Shown piece by piece: positions 45,651-57,610 of a stretch of 64,000 nucleotides of DNA. The notes below the pieces were generated by a model, which was given only the letters and a program-made list of their open reading frames with translations, ran no database searches and was not told the DNA's origin. The translations under genes were made by a program, and so were the position numbers. Numbering within the stretch: the first letter of the stretch is position 1; each line of letters begins with the position of its first letter. The stretch comes from Owenia fusiformis (Eukaryota; Annelida; Polychaeta; Sabellida; Oweniidae), in the NCBI GenBank assembly GCA_903813345.2, contig CAIIXF020000003.1, forward strand, positions 4,797,815 through 4,861,814, read 5' to 3'.

Positions 45651-48021
45651 TTATTTTAGTTTGTATGAGAACACATTTAATGCCACCCCCCCCCCCAAAT
45701 TACAAATCTACATCTATTCTCTCTATCCCAAAGGTGGATCGGAAGCATGAAAAACAGATGCAGACTCGGGACAGTTGCAAGGGGGGCTATAATGGAGAAA
45801 TTCGTTTTGATTTTGAGTCTAACTGAAATATTTTGTCACAAATATTAATTAAATACGCAAATAGCCTGTTTTATTAAATGAGACTAGGGCAAAAAATCTA
45901 TTCATTAAATCTAAAGCCTAGACGATATCTTCTGTAATCAAGGTGGTTTTGGTACACTTCCGCAATTATAAAAACAAAAACATAGACTAAGTTATTAATC
46001 TTTTGTTATCATATCAGATTAAGTCAGTTTTGTCTCCGATTGTTATGCAGGTGTGTGTATCGACTCCAGTGAACAACATTAAGTGAATCAATCCTTGAAA
46101 TTCCCAAATTCATTCCAAATTCTGGCCGTTAACCCCCCCCCCTCCCCCATGTCTCTTAATTACATTTATTTTACAAATGATATATAAATTATAGATTAAA
46201 ATATTTCATTTTCGAATTGCACAAAGGGCAACATGTGAAGATAAAACCGCGATCCTAAAGCTACTTGCGAAACAAAGTGGTTTATGGTCCCCAATATCAT
46301 TATTATATTAATACCAATACAAGGTACCTCTATGAATATCATAAATTCACTCCTTTTTAATATCAATAGTCAAACAAATTAAGTAGTATGCTACAGTTGG
46401 TTATCAATCGGAGTTCACGACCTATTGATTACTCTTTAATACGAAATTTAACCATTTTAGAATGGGTAACTCACACCCCCCCCCCCCCCGTCCATGTCCA
46501 TGTCCATGAAGTGCGTAGACTGACATAATAGTGTCATTTATTAATTAAACATCACTGATTTATGTTGAGACATTCAGTGCGATTATTTCATTTCTTTGTT
46601 CAAAGTTAAAGCACCAATTAAATACATATTTTTATCACACAAAAGGGGCAGAATACTTGACCTTGTATCAATTTATATCCCGATAATTCTTTACAAGGGA
46701 ATGTTTCTTATTAAAACATAAGCAGCGCCTAGGCGTCGATGGGGGGGGGGGGGTCAATCCGGTGTTCTCAGGCTATGTACAGCCAAGTATCCTGTTTATG
46801 TAAAAACCCTACGTTCCCGAATCACAATCAGACAATTAATTAGTATATTTGCTGTGTCTAGCAATTGATCATAGAATTAGATGTTGCGAAAACTATGGGA
46901 ACTTGTACCTGTCTGTTTATGGATAGGCTGGGAAAGAACAGCAGAGAGAATGGTACATTCGATTGAATATGCTTGTTTTGCCCAATTGTGTATTAAAATG
47001 CCCCTCATTTATCATATATTACAAGTTAAGTCGGCGATAATTTGTATTGACTTAACTTGAAACAAATTACTCCGAAATCCAAATACTCATCGAAAAGTAA
47101 GGTTATCTTTATATTAAGCTAATACAAAATAAATATATAAATAGGCCTGATGTATCAGTGTTTTCAAAGTTTATTGCACGTTTTATCCTTGAAACGCCTT
47201 TCTTTTTCTTATCATGATATGTATTTCCTTCAGTTAGGATCAATGCGTCGATTAGCATTGCCTGTAACTGATTTATATTTTCAAAAGGCGCCATGAAATT
47301 GCCAAAATGTTTAAATAAGTCAATGTGTCAGCGTACATACAAAATAGTCTGTTTAATATTTGCTACATGTACTTGTTCCAAACAGTCTGCGAAAGAATGA
47401 TTAAAAATATATCAATTAAAAGTATCAGAGAAAATACTTGCAATCGTTAAAATACTGTATGTATTGCTATTGGTAATTAGGTTAGTTGTTTACACATAAT
47501 TATGTTGTTCAGTGTGCCAAGAGCGTGTCAAGAGATTCCATTAATTGTCACAGGGCGTGTAAAGACTTTTTGACATGGTCTTTACACGTCTTTGCACTGC
47601 GTGTGCCAAGAAGTGCAAAGAGGTGTAAAGAGTTGAATTCATCGCGTGTCAAGAGGTGTAAATAATTGGCACGTCTAGAAACCCGGCGTGTAAAGACCAG
47701 TTTCTAGACGTGTCAAGAGTTGGAATCCCATATTTCACGCAGTGAGTTTTAATTTGTGCAGAAAATGATGATTGACTTTATACATGAGAAACTTCCCTGA
47801 AAATGACCTACTTTTCATCCGACTTTTTGTCAAATTTTATAGAGTAAACACCAAAAACTGTCATTTCAAGAGCTTTGAAATCTTCAAGAGAACATGAGTT
47901 GCATAAAATGAATGTGGATACGACTCAATCCGAATAGTAGTTTTAATTTGTGCGGCCAATGTTGACGGACGGACCAACGGAAGGACGGACACCTGGTCGA
48001 TCCCATCTGTGTGAGCCAAAA

Positions 48022-48333
48022 AAGACGGAAATTACGATAACAATTAGCCACAAGTATCATCCTAATATGTGTACATACTCAGAGGAATGTAGCAACATAT
48101 ACTCTATAGAAATTGCTCAAAAATGAAAAAAGTTAAATCATGAAGAGTAGAGTTAGTATGAAATCATTCAATTTCTATCAATGCCTGGAATTTCATCATA
48201 GTAACATGGAATTTTAGCCAGCATGCAAGTTGTTAAACCCAGAAAAAAATCACAAAAGAACACAAATTGTTTTTTACAGCCCATAAAAATGATGGTGAAT
48301 GTGCTGGCTCTTTTGCAAAAAGTATGTATACCT
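48022..48333. other. Short unannotated stretch between family D and foldback
   Basis: No repeat terminus, coding or RNA signal seen. Confidence 0.4.
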
Positions 48334-50254
48334 AGGGACCCAGCCTGAATATTTTTGTTTTTGAATATTGGAGAGTATTACGCGAGATTTTTTCATTTTC
48401 TTGTTGGAAAATATATTTATTTTATGATGTGGGGTGATATCTAGAGTTTGAGGCTTGCGAAAATAAGATATCCTCATCTTTATACCCCCCACCCTATAAT
48501 TTCAGGGGGGTCAGAAGAAAATAAACTTTAATTCATAACTTTGGAAGTAAATGAGATACAAACTTAATTTTTTCACCATAATTTATAGAATAACATCAGT
48601 AATGCAGAAAAAAATATAGCAAACGAAAATAAGCTAATTTGCATAATTTAACCCTTAAACCGCCATAAAAACTATTAAATAACTGAATGATAATAAACAA
48701 CTTTTACTGTAATTGCCTTCATATGAAGTTATAACTTTTGAAATAATTCCTAAAAATGCATCTATATATGTATATTAGATGTGCAAAATATTAAAAGTGT
48801 ATCTTACATAACGACTGTGAAAAATATTTTCCCCTTACCCTAAAATTGAAGGGAGGGGGTCAAAAGAAAATAAACTTTAATTCATAACTTTGGAAGTATA
48901 TAAGATACAAACTTAATTTTTTCACCAAAATTTACAAAATAATATCAGTAATGGAGAAAAAAATATTTTGAACAAAAATCAGCTAATTTGCATAATTTAA
49001 CCCTTAAACCGCCATAAAAACTATTAAATGACAAAATGATAATATACGACATTTACTGTAATTACCTTCATATGAAGTTATAACTGATGAAATAATTCCT
49101 AAAAATGCATCTATATATGTATAATAGATGTGAAAAATATTAAAAGTGCATCTTATATATAGATTGTGAAAAAATTTCTCCCCCTACCCAGATATTTCAG
49201 GGGGGGTCAACTGAAAATGGACTTTAATTTATAACTTTGGAAGTATATGAGGTATAAAGCTATTTGTTCACCAAAATTTATGTAATAACATCAGTAACTA
49301 AGAAAAAACATTTTTGATATGCAAATAAGCTAATTTGCATAATTTAACCCTTATACAGTCATAAAAACCGTTAAATGACAAAACGATAAAATACGACATT
49401 TATTTTAATCGACCTCTCATGAATTTATAACTTATGAAATAATTCATATAGTTGCATTTATATATGTATAACAGATGTGCAAAATATTAAAAGTGTATCT
49501 TACATAACGACTGTTAAAAAAATTCTCCCCCTACCCAGATATTTGAGGGGGGGGGTCAAAATGAAAATGGACTTTAATTCATAACTTTGGAAGTATATGA
49601 GGTACAAACTTAATTTTTCACCAATATTTATGTTATATCATCAGTAATTCAGAAAAAATATTTTGTGATATGCAAATAAGCTAATTTGCATAATTTAACC
49701 CTTATAAAGTAATAAAAACCGTTAAATGACGAAGTGATAAAATATGGCATTTACTTTAATTGACTTCTTATGAAGTTATAACTTCGAGAAAAAATTTACA
49801 ACAGATATGCACAATATAAAGAGGTTATTTTATATAATGAGTGTGAAAAGAATCTTACACCCTACCTTAATTATTTTGAGGGCTTGGGGGGTTAAAGAAA
49901 ATAATAGACTTTAACTCATAACTTTGAAATAATTTAAGAAAGAGCTTATATTTCTTCGCTGAAAATTGAGAAATCACATCAATAATGAAACGAATATTAC
50001 ATGGGGACAATACTATATTTCAACTAATTTGCATAATTTAAGCTTCAAACAGTCATGAGAATCATTATAAGGCAAAGTGGTTCTATACTGAAATTGACTT
50101 CACATGAAGTAAGGACTTTGACAATATATCCTTTCTTAATACTAGCATTTAAATGGAAAAATGATATCAAAAATTATGAAGCTATTTTTCCCTAATATTT
50201 CAATGCCCATGGAGATTTTCATAGATATAATACTAGAGGCAAATCAAACTTCAC

Positions 50255-50620
50255 CCTTCCTAAAGCAAAACTGAAAATTATGGCAAAAAACAATAGCCTT
50301 TAGTGGTTACTCCATATGGAACAATCTCCCAGAAGAAATAAAAAAGTCAAATTCCATTTCTTTTTTTAAATCAAAACTGAAGAAGCATATTCTCTTAGCT
50401 TATTAATCATTAGTTGACTATATCATTTCTTGTTTCTTCAGTAAGAAGGGTAGGCTCTCAAGGGAGGTATATGGGCCAACCTGGGGGCTGCTCCAAACTA
50501 CCTAAGATCTAAAATAATAATTCTGACCATACCAACCTTGGGGAAGGTAAAATAATGACTAATATTTTATAAGAATCACACTTTTAACAATTATTTGCGT
50601 CAATGCGGTAGCCTGGTATC
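50255..50620 (+). mobile_element. LINE 3'-end fragment inside the foldback
   Basis: A frame at about 50298-50403 reads FSGYSIWNNLPEEIKKSNSI, then SFFKSKLKKHILLAY-stop. This is the usual C-terminal motif of CR1/Jockey-type reverse transcriptase ORFs (W-N-x-L-P-x-E-I...F-K-x-x-L-K). About 150 bp of possible 3' UTR follows. Truncated on the 5' side. Confidence 0.6.
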
Positions 50621-50889
50621 TTTAAATAATAATTAATGAAGCTACACATTCATAAAATTTCCCCATGGCATATGGCACCTTCTTGGCTTCAAATGAAACG
50701 AGCATCATGGATCCCCCATACCTTTATTTATTTTAATCTAACTTTTGTGATTACATTACGGTTTGATTCGTTGACAACATAATGATATACTTCATGATTT
50801 AACTACTATATGTACGGGTATTTAAGCATCACCTGTGGTGCCACCTAATATGTGTACACATAATGATTAAATGTATGAATAAATTGAGT

Positions 50890-51315
50890 TTAATTGAACT
50901 TGCAATGTTTCAGAATAACCCTTAAAAAGGTAACCATAACAATTCTAAAGTTTATTGAACCATATTCAGAGTCACTGTGGGGACTGGTGTCATATTCTAG
51001 GTTGTAGGTACCTGATGCAGTGAAAATGTCATCATATATGTTTGGGTTAATCCACTTATTCCCATCCACACTCACTTTCCTTTGAGCCGCATGAACATGC
51101 AGCAAAACATTCTGTACCTGCAGTGGCACATGAGCAAGTGGTTTAACATATTGCTTTGTCCTTGTATCGTTTGCATGTCGTTGACTTTGAGATTTTTGTT
51201 ATATCAAGTTTCGGTTTTTTGGTCATTTTAATGGTCTCAAGAGTAATATGAACCACTTGACATCCAAATCCATTCCCTGGCTCTGGAATCTCAAAAAGTG
51301 GTTTGTCAGCATTCA
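50890..51315 (-). other. Minus-strand coding-like tract, product unknown
   Basis: Two adjoining open stretches in different frames. The upstream one (about 51315-51150) reads NADKPLFEIPEPGNGFGCQV and VHITLETIKMTKKPK. The downstream one (about 51150-50890) includes VDGNKWINPNIYDDIFTASG. Codon-like regularity and balanced composition suggest real former coding sequence. I do not recognise the family, and it may be a remnant of the foldback's own gene or a captured exon. Confidence 0.3.
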
Positions 51316-51434
51316 TTGAAATGTATAATTGTTATAAACCATAGTTAGTGGTAATGCTCTAATATCGTTTTGGATGCTGCAAACAAGTGTAATACATCCA
51401 ATGATAGTTTGTATTTATATTGAAATATAAACAA

Positions 51435-51795
51435 AAATAACGCAACTCCCCTAGATCAGAGATCGTGCCCATGTGGACAGTCAATGGAGACAGAAACTCA
51501 CTTTAAAGTAGAATGTCATATGTTTGAAAATGAACGATTAAGTCTGTTTGCCTAAATGACTGATATCCATAGTGACTTTTACATGTATACAAGTCTAGGA
51601 AAATATTGTATAATAATGAATGAAAAAAACTGTTCAAAGGACACTTGGAAAATGTATGATAAATATGTTAGTCAAAAGGCGTGAAATAGTTACATGCGAT
51701 GGTCTCTAATAGGAATTGTTTTAATTCATGTATGTATCTTAATGTAACATCTTTAGTGTGTTAGACTTTAATTAATAAATTTATTTCTACTACTA
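51435..51795 (+). mobile_element. Second LINE 3'-end fragment inside the foldback
   Basis: A frame near 51455-51555 reads RSCPCGQSMETETHFKVECH, a C-terminal C-x-C...H...C knuckle of LINE ORF2 proteins, then stops. A trailing AT-rich 3' UTR ends in AATAAATTTATTTC near 51785. No long poly(A) is left. Confidence 0.55.
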
Positions 51796-53145
51796 GTATA
51801 ATATTGTTTCCAAGTAATATTTGTTTCATTCTTGATGTGATTTCTCAATATTCTGGCGAAGAAATACATGTATAAGCTCTTTCTTATACGATTTCAAAGT
51901 TATGAATCAAAGTTTATTATTTTCTTTTAACTTCCCCCAACCCTAAAATATTAGGGTAGGGTGTGAGATTTTTTCACACTCATTATATACAATACCCTTT
52001 TTATATTGTGCATACCAGTTGTAAATGTATTTCTAGGAATTATTTCACAAGTTATAACTTCATAGAAGTCAATTAAAGTAAATTTCGTATTTCATCACTT
52101 TGTCATTTAACGTTTTTTATGACTGTATAAGGGTTAAATTATGCAAATTAGCTTATTTTCATATCAAGATATTTCTTTCGAATTACTGACGTTATAACAT
52201 AAATTTTGGTGAAAGAATTAAGTTTGTACCTCATATACTTCCAAAGTTTCCATTTCCATTTGACCCCCCTCAAATATCTGGGTAGGGAGACAATTTTTTT
52301 CAGCGTCGTTATGTAAGATACACTTTTAATATTTTGCACATCTGTTATACATATATAGATGCATTTTTAGGAATTACTTTATTTGTTAAAACTTCATGAG
52401 AGGTCAATTAGAGTAAATGTCGTATTTTATCGCATCGTCATTTAACAGTTTTTATGACTGTATAAGGGTTAAATTATGCAAATTAGCTTATTTGCGTATC
52501 AAAAATATTTTTTCTGAATTACTTATGTTATTACATAAACTTTGGTGAAAAAATTAAGTTTGTACCTCATATACTTTTAAAATTATGAATTAAAGTCCAT
52601 TTTTATTTGACCCCCTCCCCTCAAAAATCTGGATAGGGGGAGAATTTTTTTCACAGTCTTTATGTAAGATACACTTCTAATATTTTGCACATTTATTATA
52701 CATATATAGATGCATTTTTAGGAATTATTTCATAAGTTATAACTTCATATGAAGGCAATGACAGTAAATGTGATATAACATCATTTCGTCATTTACTAGT
52801 TTTTATGGCAGTTTAAGGGTTAAATTATGCAAATTAGCTTTTTTCATTCAAAATTTTTTTTTCTTCATTACTGATGTTATTTCATAAATTTTGGTGAAAA
52901 AATTAAGTTTGTATCTCATATACTTCCAAAGTTATGAATTAAAGTCTATTTTCTTCTGACCCCCCTAAAATTATAGGGCGGGGGGTATAAAGATGAAGAT
53001 ATCTTATTTTCGCAAGTCTCAAACTCTAGATATCACCCCACATCATAAAATTAACTTATTTTCCAACAAGAACTGAAAAAATCTCGCGTAATACTTTTCA
53101 ATATCCATTTTCACTTTCTAGCTGTTTCTCAGAACTTGGGTCCCT

Positions 53146-54869
53146 GAGTAGTAGTTTATTTGAGTTAAAGGTACAATTTCTTCAACTGGTAAGACATAAT
53201 TATAATCATAAAGATGTTTAACATATTTATTGTCTTTCTGGTCTTCAGGTACTTTGGGATTTGACTAGTGTAAGTGGTCAATTGTGCCAACCTCTACCCA
53301 GCTGCTTTTGAAAGGGCTGTAGTCAACATAAATCATATACACAATTGTCAAATTTTAGAGGAAACGTGTGAAAGAGAAATTCTAAACATTAGGATTGCAG
53401 GCTGGCTTTAATTCAATGGCTGACTCAACCTCTAACATTTATAGTCTCTTGTGTTCAAGCTAACATCACAGCTCTCCTCTGGGATTGAAAGTTATTAAAA
53501 ATCTCCCAATTTAATAGGAATCTATTCCCAAGTTTAATCAGTATAGCATTGGCTTCAGCTATTACCCAATTCACGTGGGGTTTCTAGTTCTACTTTGAAC
53601 ATTCTAGAGAAGGCTTTCACAAGAATGTAAGCTGTCCCATAATTCATTAGTCTATCACATGACATTGCCTGACCAATCTGATTTGAACATATGATAGTAG
53701 CAACACTTTTCATAAATAATTGTCGACAAGACCTTCTTCACACTATTTTCACAAGGGACATGATCTCTCTTTTATATGCAACTCAGGGCATTCACATTAA
53801 GAGCATGAAATAAAGAAAAATACTTTTGTTTAGCAGCATTTATGACATTTGAATTTTAGATGGATTTTTGATCCCTCGGGTGGGCTTTAATTATGCTTTA
53901 TGCTCCCTAGGGGCTATTCATTACGCATCTATACTTTCTAGGCTCATCTATATAACACCCTTGTCAGCCATTTTGATTCCCTGGATGTACTGTTGAAGCA
54001 TTTTCATTAACTTGTAATTATGGTAATGACTTCTGATACCACAAATTATTAATCTACCCACACTTCAAAATCTCTAGTCATATTTATTCTTATTTCTTTA
54101 AATTGATTGTAAGACAGGATTTCTTTGAATTTCAAATTAATCAACTGTTAATATTTAAGAAAAACTACATCATCAACTGCTTCATTAGCCTTACATACTT
54201 AAATTTAACATCATAGAATTTGTTATGTGTGATGGAAGCCATTATGAACAATGTCACAAATTCCTGCATGAATGATGTCATCCCAAGTGGCATACCCTCA
54301 GACCTATGAATACACACAAATTACCCCATTAACCTATCAATATCCCAAAGCTGTTATCTCCAAAAAGCCACCAGTGAAAAATCACTAGAAATCACCAACA
54401 GCTCTTTCCTCTGACATCTCACCTAATTTAGAACCTAATTTCTTCAAAATTTATCAAGAATTTTTAAAATACATTAGGGACATTGCAATCACGTCAACAG
54501 GACGCTATCTTGGTACAACACGACAGAAAATTAACGAAATGATGAGATTGGAAAGTCAATCTTGGCCTCTGTGATGAATGAGAATGGAATGTGTCCCCCG
54601 GTGATGATATTTCACCCATGTCATACTCCCATACAGATGTAACTATCTCGAGCAAGACATTGTTATACAGAATTATCAACTTATTCATCATGAAATTAAA
54701 TCTGTTAAGTCTCTATTGAGGGATGAATGTTTCTCATTGAACCAGTAGATAATTGAACTATTTGTGGCTTCATTTTTTCTACAATGATGTTAAGGGCTAA
54801 TATTTGTCTTACTGAACAACTTAGAATACTTTAGTTAATCTGATTGAACCACTAAAAATACTTGAGTTA
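53146..54869. other. 1.7 kb of intron with no recognised feature
   Basis: Moderately AT-rich sequence without tandem, inverted or family repeats that I could find, and without coding signal. It is one of the few stretches that may be ancestral intron. Confidence 0.35.
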
Positions 54870-55150
54870 TAATGGCCATTGACTTTATACATGAGAAAGT
54901 TCCCTGAAAATGAGTCTTACATTTGTCAAAGTGTCTATACTGATATTTAAAGAAAATTTGACTTTTATACACCAAAATCAACAATTTATCGGAAACCAAG
55001 CGCACTTGGTTAATGGCGATGACTGGTCAAATAGTATGGTATACATAAAATAAAATTAATTTTGATATGACTTAATATGAATAGAAGTTTTAATTTTCAA
55101 TCACAAAAGCTGACTTTATACAAAAGATAAGTTCCCCAAGTCCTACTTTT
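54870..55150 (+). mobile_element. Family D core fragment
   Basis: GGCCATTGACTTTATACATG, then ACAATTTATCGGAAACCAAG and GAATAGAAGTTTTAATTTTC, then the start of a second unit (GCTGACTTTATAC). No head or tail. Divergence is greater than in the copy at 56183-57140. Confidence 0.65.
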
Positions 55151-55172
55151 TGTCAAATGTTGTAGTGTAAAC

Positions 55173-55876
55173 TAGGGGTGGGACGGATAACCGAAATACC
55201 GAAAAACCGCGGTTCATAGCCTTCGGATCGGTTTTCGGATCACGGCCCTACTTTCGGATCAGCTTTTCGGATCGTTTTCGGATTAATATTTCATTGGTCA
55301 AAATTCAATAAAACAGTAAAAAACACTGTTTTACAGCAACATTTTTGATATTCCTAGTCCCTACCTTGTCTGTCTGTTGCTAGCTCACTCGTTTACTAGA
55401 TTCGTTTCGTATCCGCGTATTCGTATCCCTCGGTAATCAATCATGTGGTCCCTGGTACTATATTCTTAAGTCGTGTATTCTAAATAATATGTATTGTTCA
55501 TGAAATACTATAACATAAAATTCCATCTATAAAATATTGTTATAACGTGGCATAATTGATACAAAGATTTGCGCAAATTTATATTTGCGCAAGTTCGTTA
55601 TAGGGTATTATTTTGTGCGCACCCACAATACATTCAAATATGGCGTCTGGATCTCAAAAGATATGAAGATTATTGCAGCCCCCACAAAGCTAAAATCAGC
55701 TGTTTGGACGTACTTTGGGTTCGCAGAAGTCGATGGGAAGTTGCTCACTGATAAAACAATTTGTGAAGTCAGAGACAAAGCAGCTAATCATGTCAATCAA
55801 TACAAATCCTTAAAATGAATGAACCGAACCGAAAAACCCGAACCGACGGCTGATGATCCGAAAAACCGAACCGAGC
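55173..55876 (+). mobile_element. hAT element remnant keeping a BED finger start
   Basis: Left end TAGGGGTGGGACGGATAACC, followed by repeated CCGAAA, AACCGAAC and TTTTCGGAT words, mirrored by CCGAACCGAAAAACCCGAAC near 55822-55875. Frame 55585-55818 includes KLKSAVWTYFGFAEVDGKLL, then TDKTIC, the first half of a BED zinc finger as in ZBED/hAT transposases (V-W-x-Y-F...D...C). The rest of the transposase is deleted. The right terminus is cut by the foldback at 55881. Confidence 0.72.
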
Positions 55877-55880
55877 AGGG

Positions 55881-57610
55881 GCAGGAACGTTATTGCAAGC
55901 ATTTTTAGACAGGTCTTACTTAAGTTCTAATAATTATTTGACCACAAAAACAAATGTGTTTGTTTGGCCAATATGTTACCTTCAATAAGGGGCTATAAAA
56001 TGAAAATAAAGTCGATCAGATTATCTCTTAAGCTGTCATTAATCCATCCTTCATCACCAGTTTTCCAAAACCAAAAATGCAGCATTTTATTCCAATTTTT
56101 ACGACTAAATTGAAATGTACTATAAGTCAAGATTTACCTCTGAAAAGGAAAAAAGAGTCTCATTGGGATTTAAAGAAAAAATGAAGGACCCACGGTCCTA
56201 TGCTCACACAGTTTGGAACCTTCAGAGGAATTTATATCCTGACTTTCAAACAAAAATATTATTTGGATTTGTAGTCTCGAACTTTGAGAAACTTAGATAG
56301 CATAGTTATGTGACCTAGTTTGATGACCCTTGACCTTGAAAATTTTACTTATTCAGAGCTCAGTAAGGTATTTTGTGATTAAGCTGACCAAAATTTACAT
56401 CCAAAAATCAATTTGAAAAATCAACTTTTTTGACCTTTCGAAGGTCACTGAAGGTCAAATCCTAAAACTAATGTCAGATTTGAACTCCTGGCAACTTGTA
56501 GATGATTTTCAAAAAAAAATTTGGTCAAATTGAAGCAAGTTGAAAAATAACTTATTTTTACTGTTTTTTGACGTCAAATATTTCAAAAACGGTAAAAATT
56601 TGATGCTGACATATATTGAGAAATATGTAGGGAATGCTTAAATCTATTAATGATGTAATTTATTGCAGGAAATGATCAAGTATAAGGCAAACTTTAAGAA
56701 TCTTGTCAATCACAAAACCTGCCATTGACTTTATACATGAGAAAGTTTCCTGAAAATGACTAAGTCCTACTTTTTTCAAATTTTATAGAGTAAACACCAA
56801 AAACCGTAATTCCAAAAGCTTTGAGATCTTCAGAGGACATAAGTTGCATATACACCAACTACTAAAAGTTATTTGAAAGTTCTTCAACAAAGTGTCTAGT
56901 ATTCACAGAAAAGTTGACTTTTTGACGTCAAAATCCGCAATTTCTCGGAAACCGGGCGAACTTGGGAAATGGCGATGATAGGTCAAATAGGAATTATGGA
57001 TCTGCATAAAATGAATGTGGAAATGACTCAATCCGAATAGCAGTTTTAATTTGTGCAGCCAATGTTGACGGACGGACGGACGGACCAACGGACGGACGGA
57101 CGCCTGGTCAATCCCATAGGCTCACTGTGTGAGCCAAAAATAACAAAATAACATGGATTATGAGATATAATGTATGATAACAAATGGATTTCTTTTTGGA
57201 GATCAATTATGTAATGTTTTTGTACATTAACCATATCAAAAAATGTTGCTTTTGGGCCAGATATTTGACCTAAAATTTCCATTGTTTTTCAGATTATTCT
57301 AATTCCAATACAAGGAGACTCACTTTTCCTTTTCAGAGCTAACAATGACTTTTAGTTCATTTCAATTTAGTCTTAAAAATTGGAACAAAATGCTGCATTT
57401 TTAGTGAAAATTGGCTCATAATTGGGGAAAACTGGTGATGAAGGGTATACTAATGACAGCTTAAGAAATAATCCGATCGACTTTATTTTCATTCTATTGC
57501 AACTTATTGAAGATAACATATTGGCCAAACAAACACATTTGCTTTTGTGGTCAAATAATTATTAGAACTTAAATAACAGCTGTTTAAAAAGGCTTGCAAT
57601 AACGTACCTG
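55881..57610. mobile_element. Foldback element with about 230-bp arms, split by family D
   Basis: Arms 55881-56118 and 57353-57610 are inverted copies: AACGTTATTGCAAGC with GCTTGCAATAACGT, AATAATTATTTGACCACAAA with TTTGTGGTCAAATAATTATT, and AAAATGCAGCATTTT with AAAATGCTGCATTTTT. The family D copy at 56183-57140 lies between the arms. No ORF. Confidence 0.75.
56183..57140 (+). mobile_element. Family D Helentron-like element, complete
   Basis: Head AAGGACCCACGGTCC then TATGCTCACACAG. One core with TGACCTTGAAAATTTTACTT, GAAATATGTAGGGAATGCTT and TCTCGGAAACCGGGCGAACT. The GGAC array is at 57067-57100. Tail GCCTGGTCAATCCCAT, then the perfect hairpin GGCTCAC TGT GTGAGCC, then AAAAA. Head GCTCACACAG and tail CTGTGTGAGC are exact complements. 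Best full-length family D reference in the window. Confidence 0.82.

Larger units (their letters stand above)
40469..47744. mobile_element. CACTA/EnSpm-like element, 7276 bp, no transposase seen
   Basis: The ends CACTGCGTCAAATGTGAAAT and ATTTCACGCAGTG are imperfect TIRs starting CACTG. A 3-bp duplication AGT (40466-40468 and 47745-47747) is confirmed by the empty site in paralogous family D copies. Subterminal regions 40490-40620 and 47515-47735 are packed with short words in both orientations (TCTAGACGTG, GTGTCAAGAG, GTGTAAAGA, GTGCAAAGA), as CACTA elements have for transposase binding. The interior lacks a recognisable transposase and looks composite. A copy of the left end recurs at 43209-43285. 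Confidence 0.82.
40021..48021 (+). mobile_element. Family D element split by a 7.3-kb transposon
   Basis: Head AAAGGACCCACGGTCC then TGTGCTCACACAG at 40024-40057, with core to 40468. The core resumes at 47745 (AGTTTTAATTTGTGCAG), followed by a second core unit, the GGAC array at 47968-47990 and the tail CCTGGTCGATCCCATCTGTG then TGAGCCAAAAAA. Other family D copies (57040, 32645) give the unoccupied sequence GAATAGCAGTTTTAATTTG at the insertion point. Confidence 0.82.
48334..53145. mobile_element. 4.8-kb foldback element with tandem-repeat arms
   Basis: The outer ends AGGGACCCA (48334) and TGGGTCCCT (53145) pair, followed by shared TATTACGCGAGATTTTTTCA, TTCTTGTTGGAAAAT and GATATCTAGAGTTTGAGRCT. 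Each arm is then built of about 345-bp units containing TTTAATTCATAACTTTGGAA, TAAGCTAATTTGCATAATTT and AAAATGCATCTATATATGTA. The left arm has five units (about 48495, 48845, 49195, 49545, 49875) and the right arm four inverted units. The 1.7-kb middle holds LINE fragments and an unrecognised minus-strand coding-like tract. Long inverted arms of tandem repeats are typical of foldback (FB/Galileo-type) DNA elements. No transposase was recognised. Confidence 0.78.
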
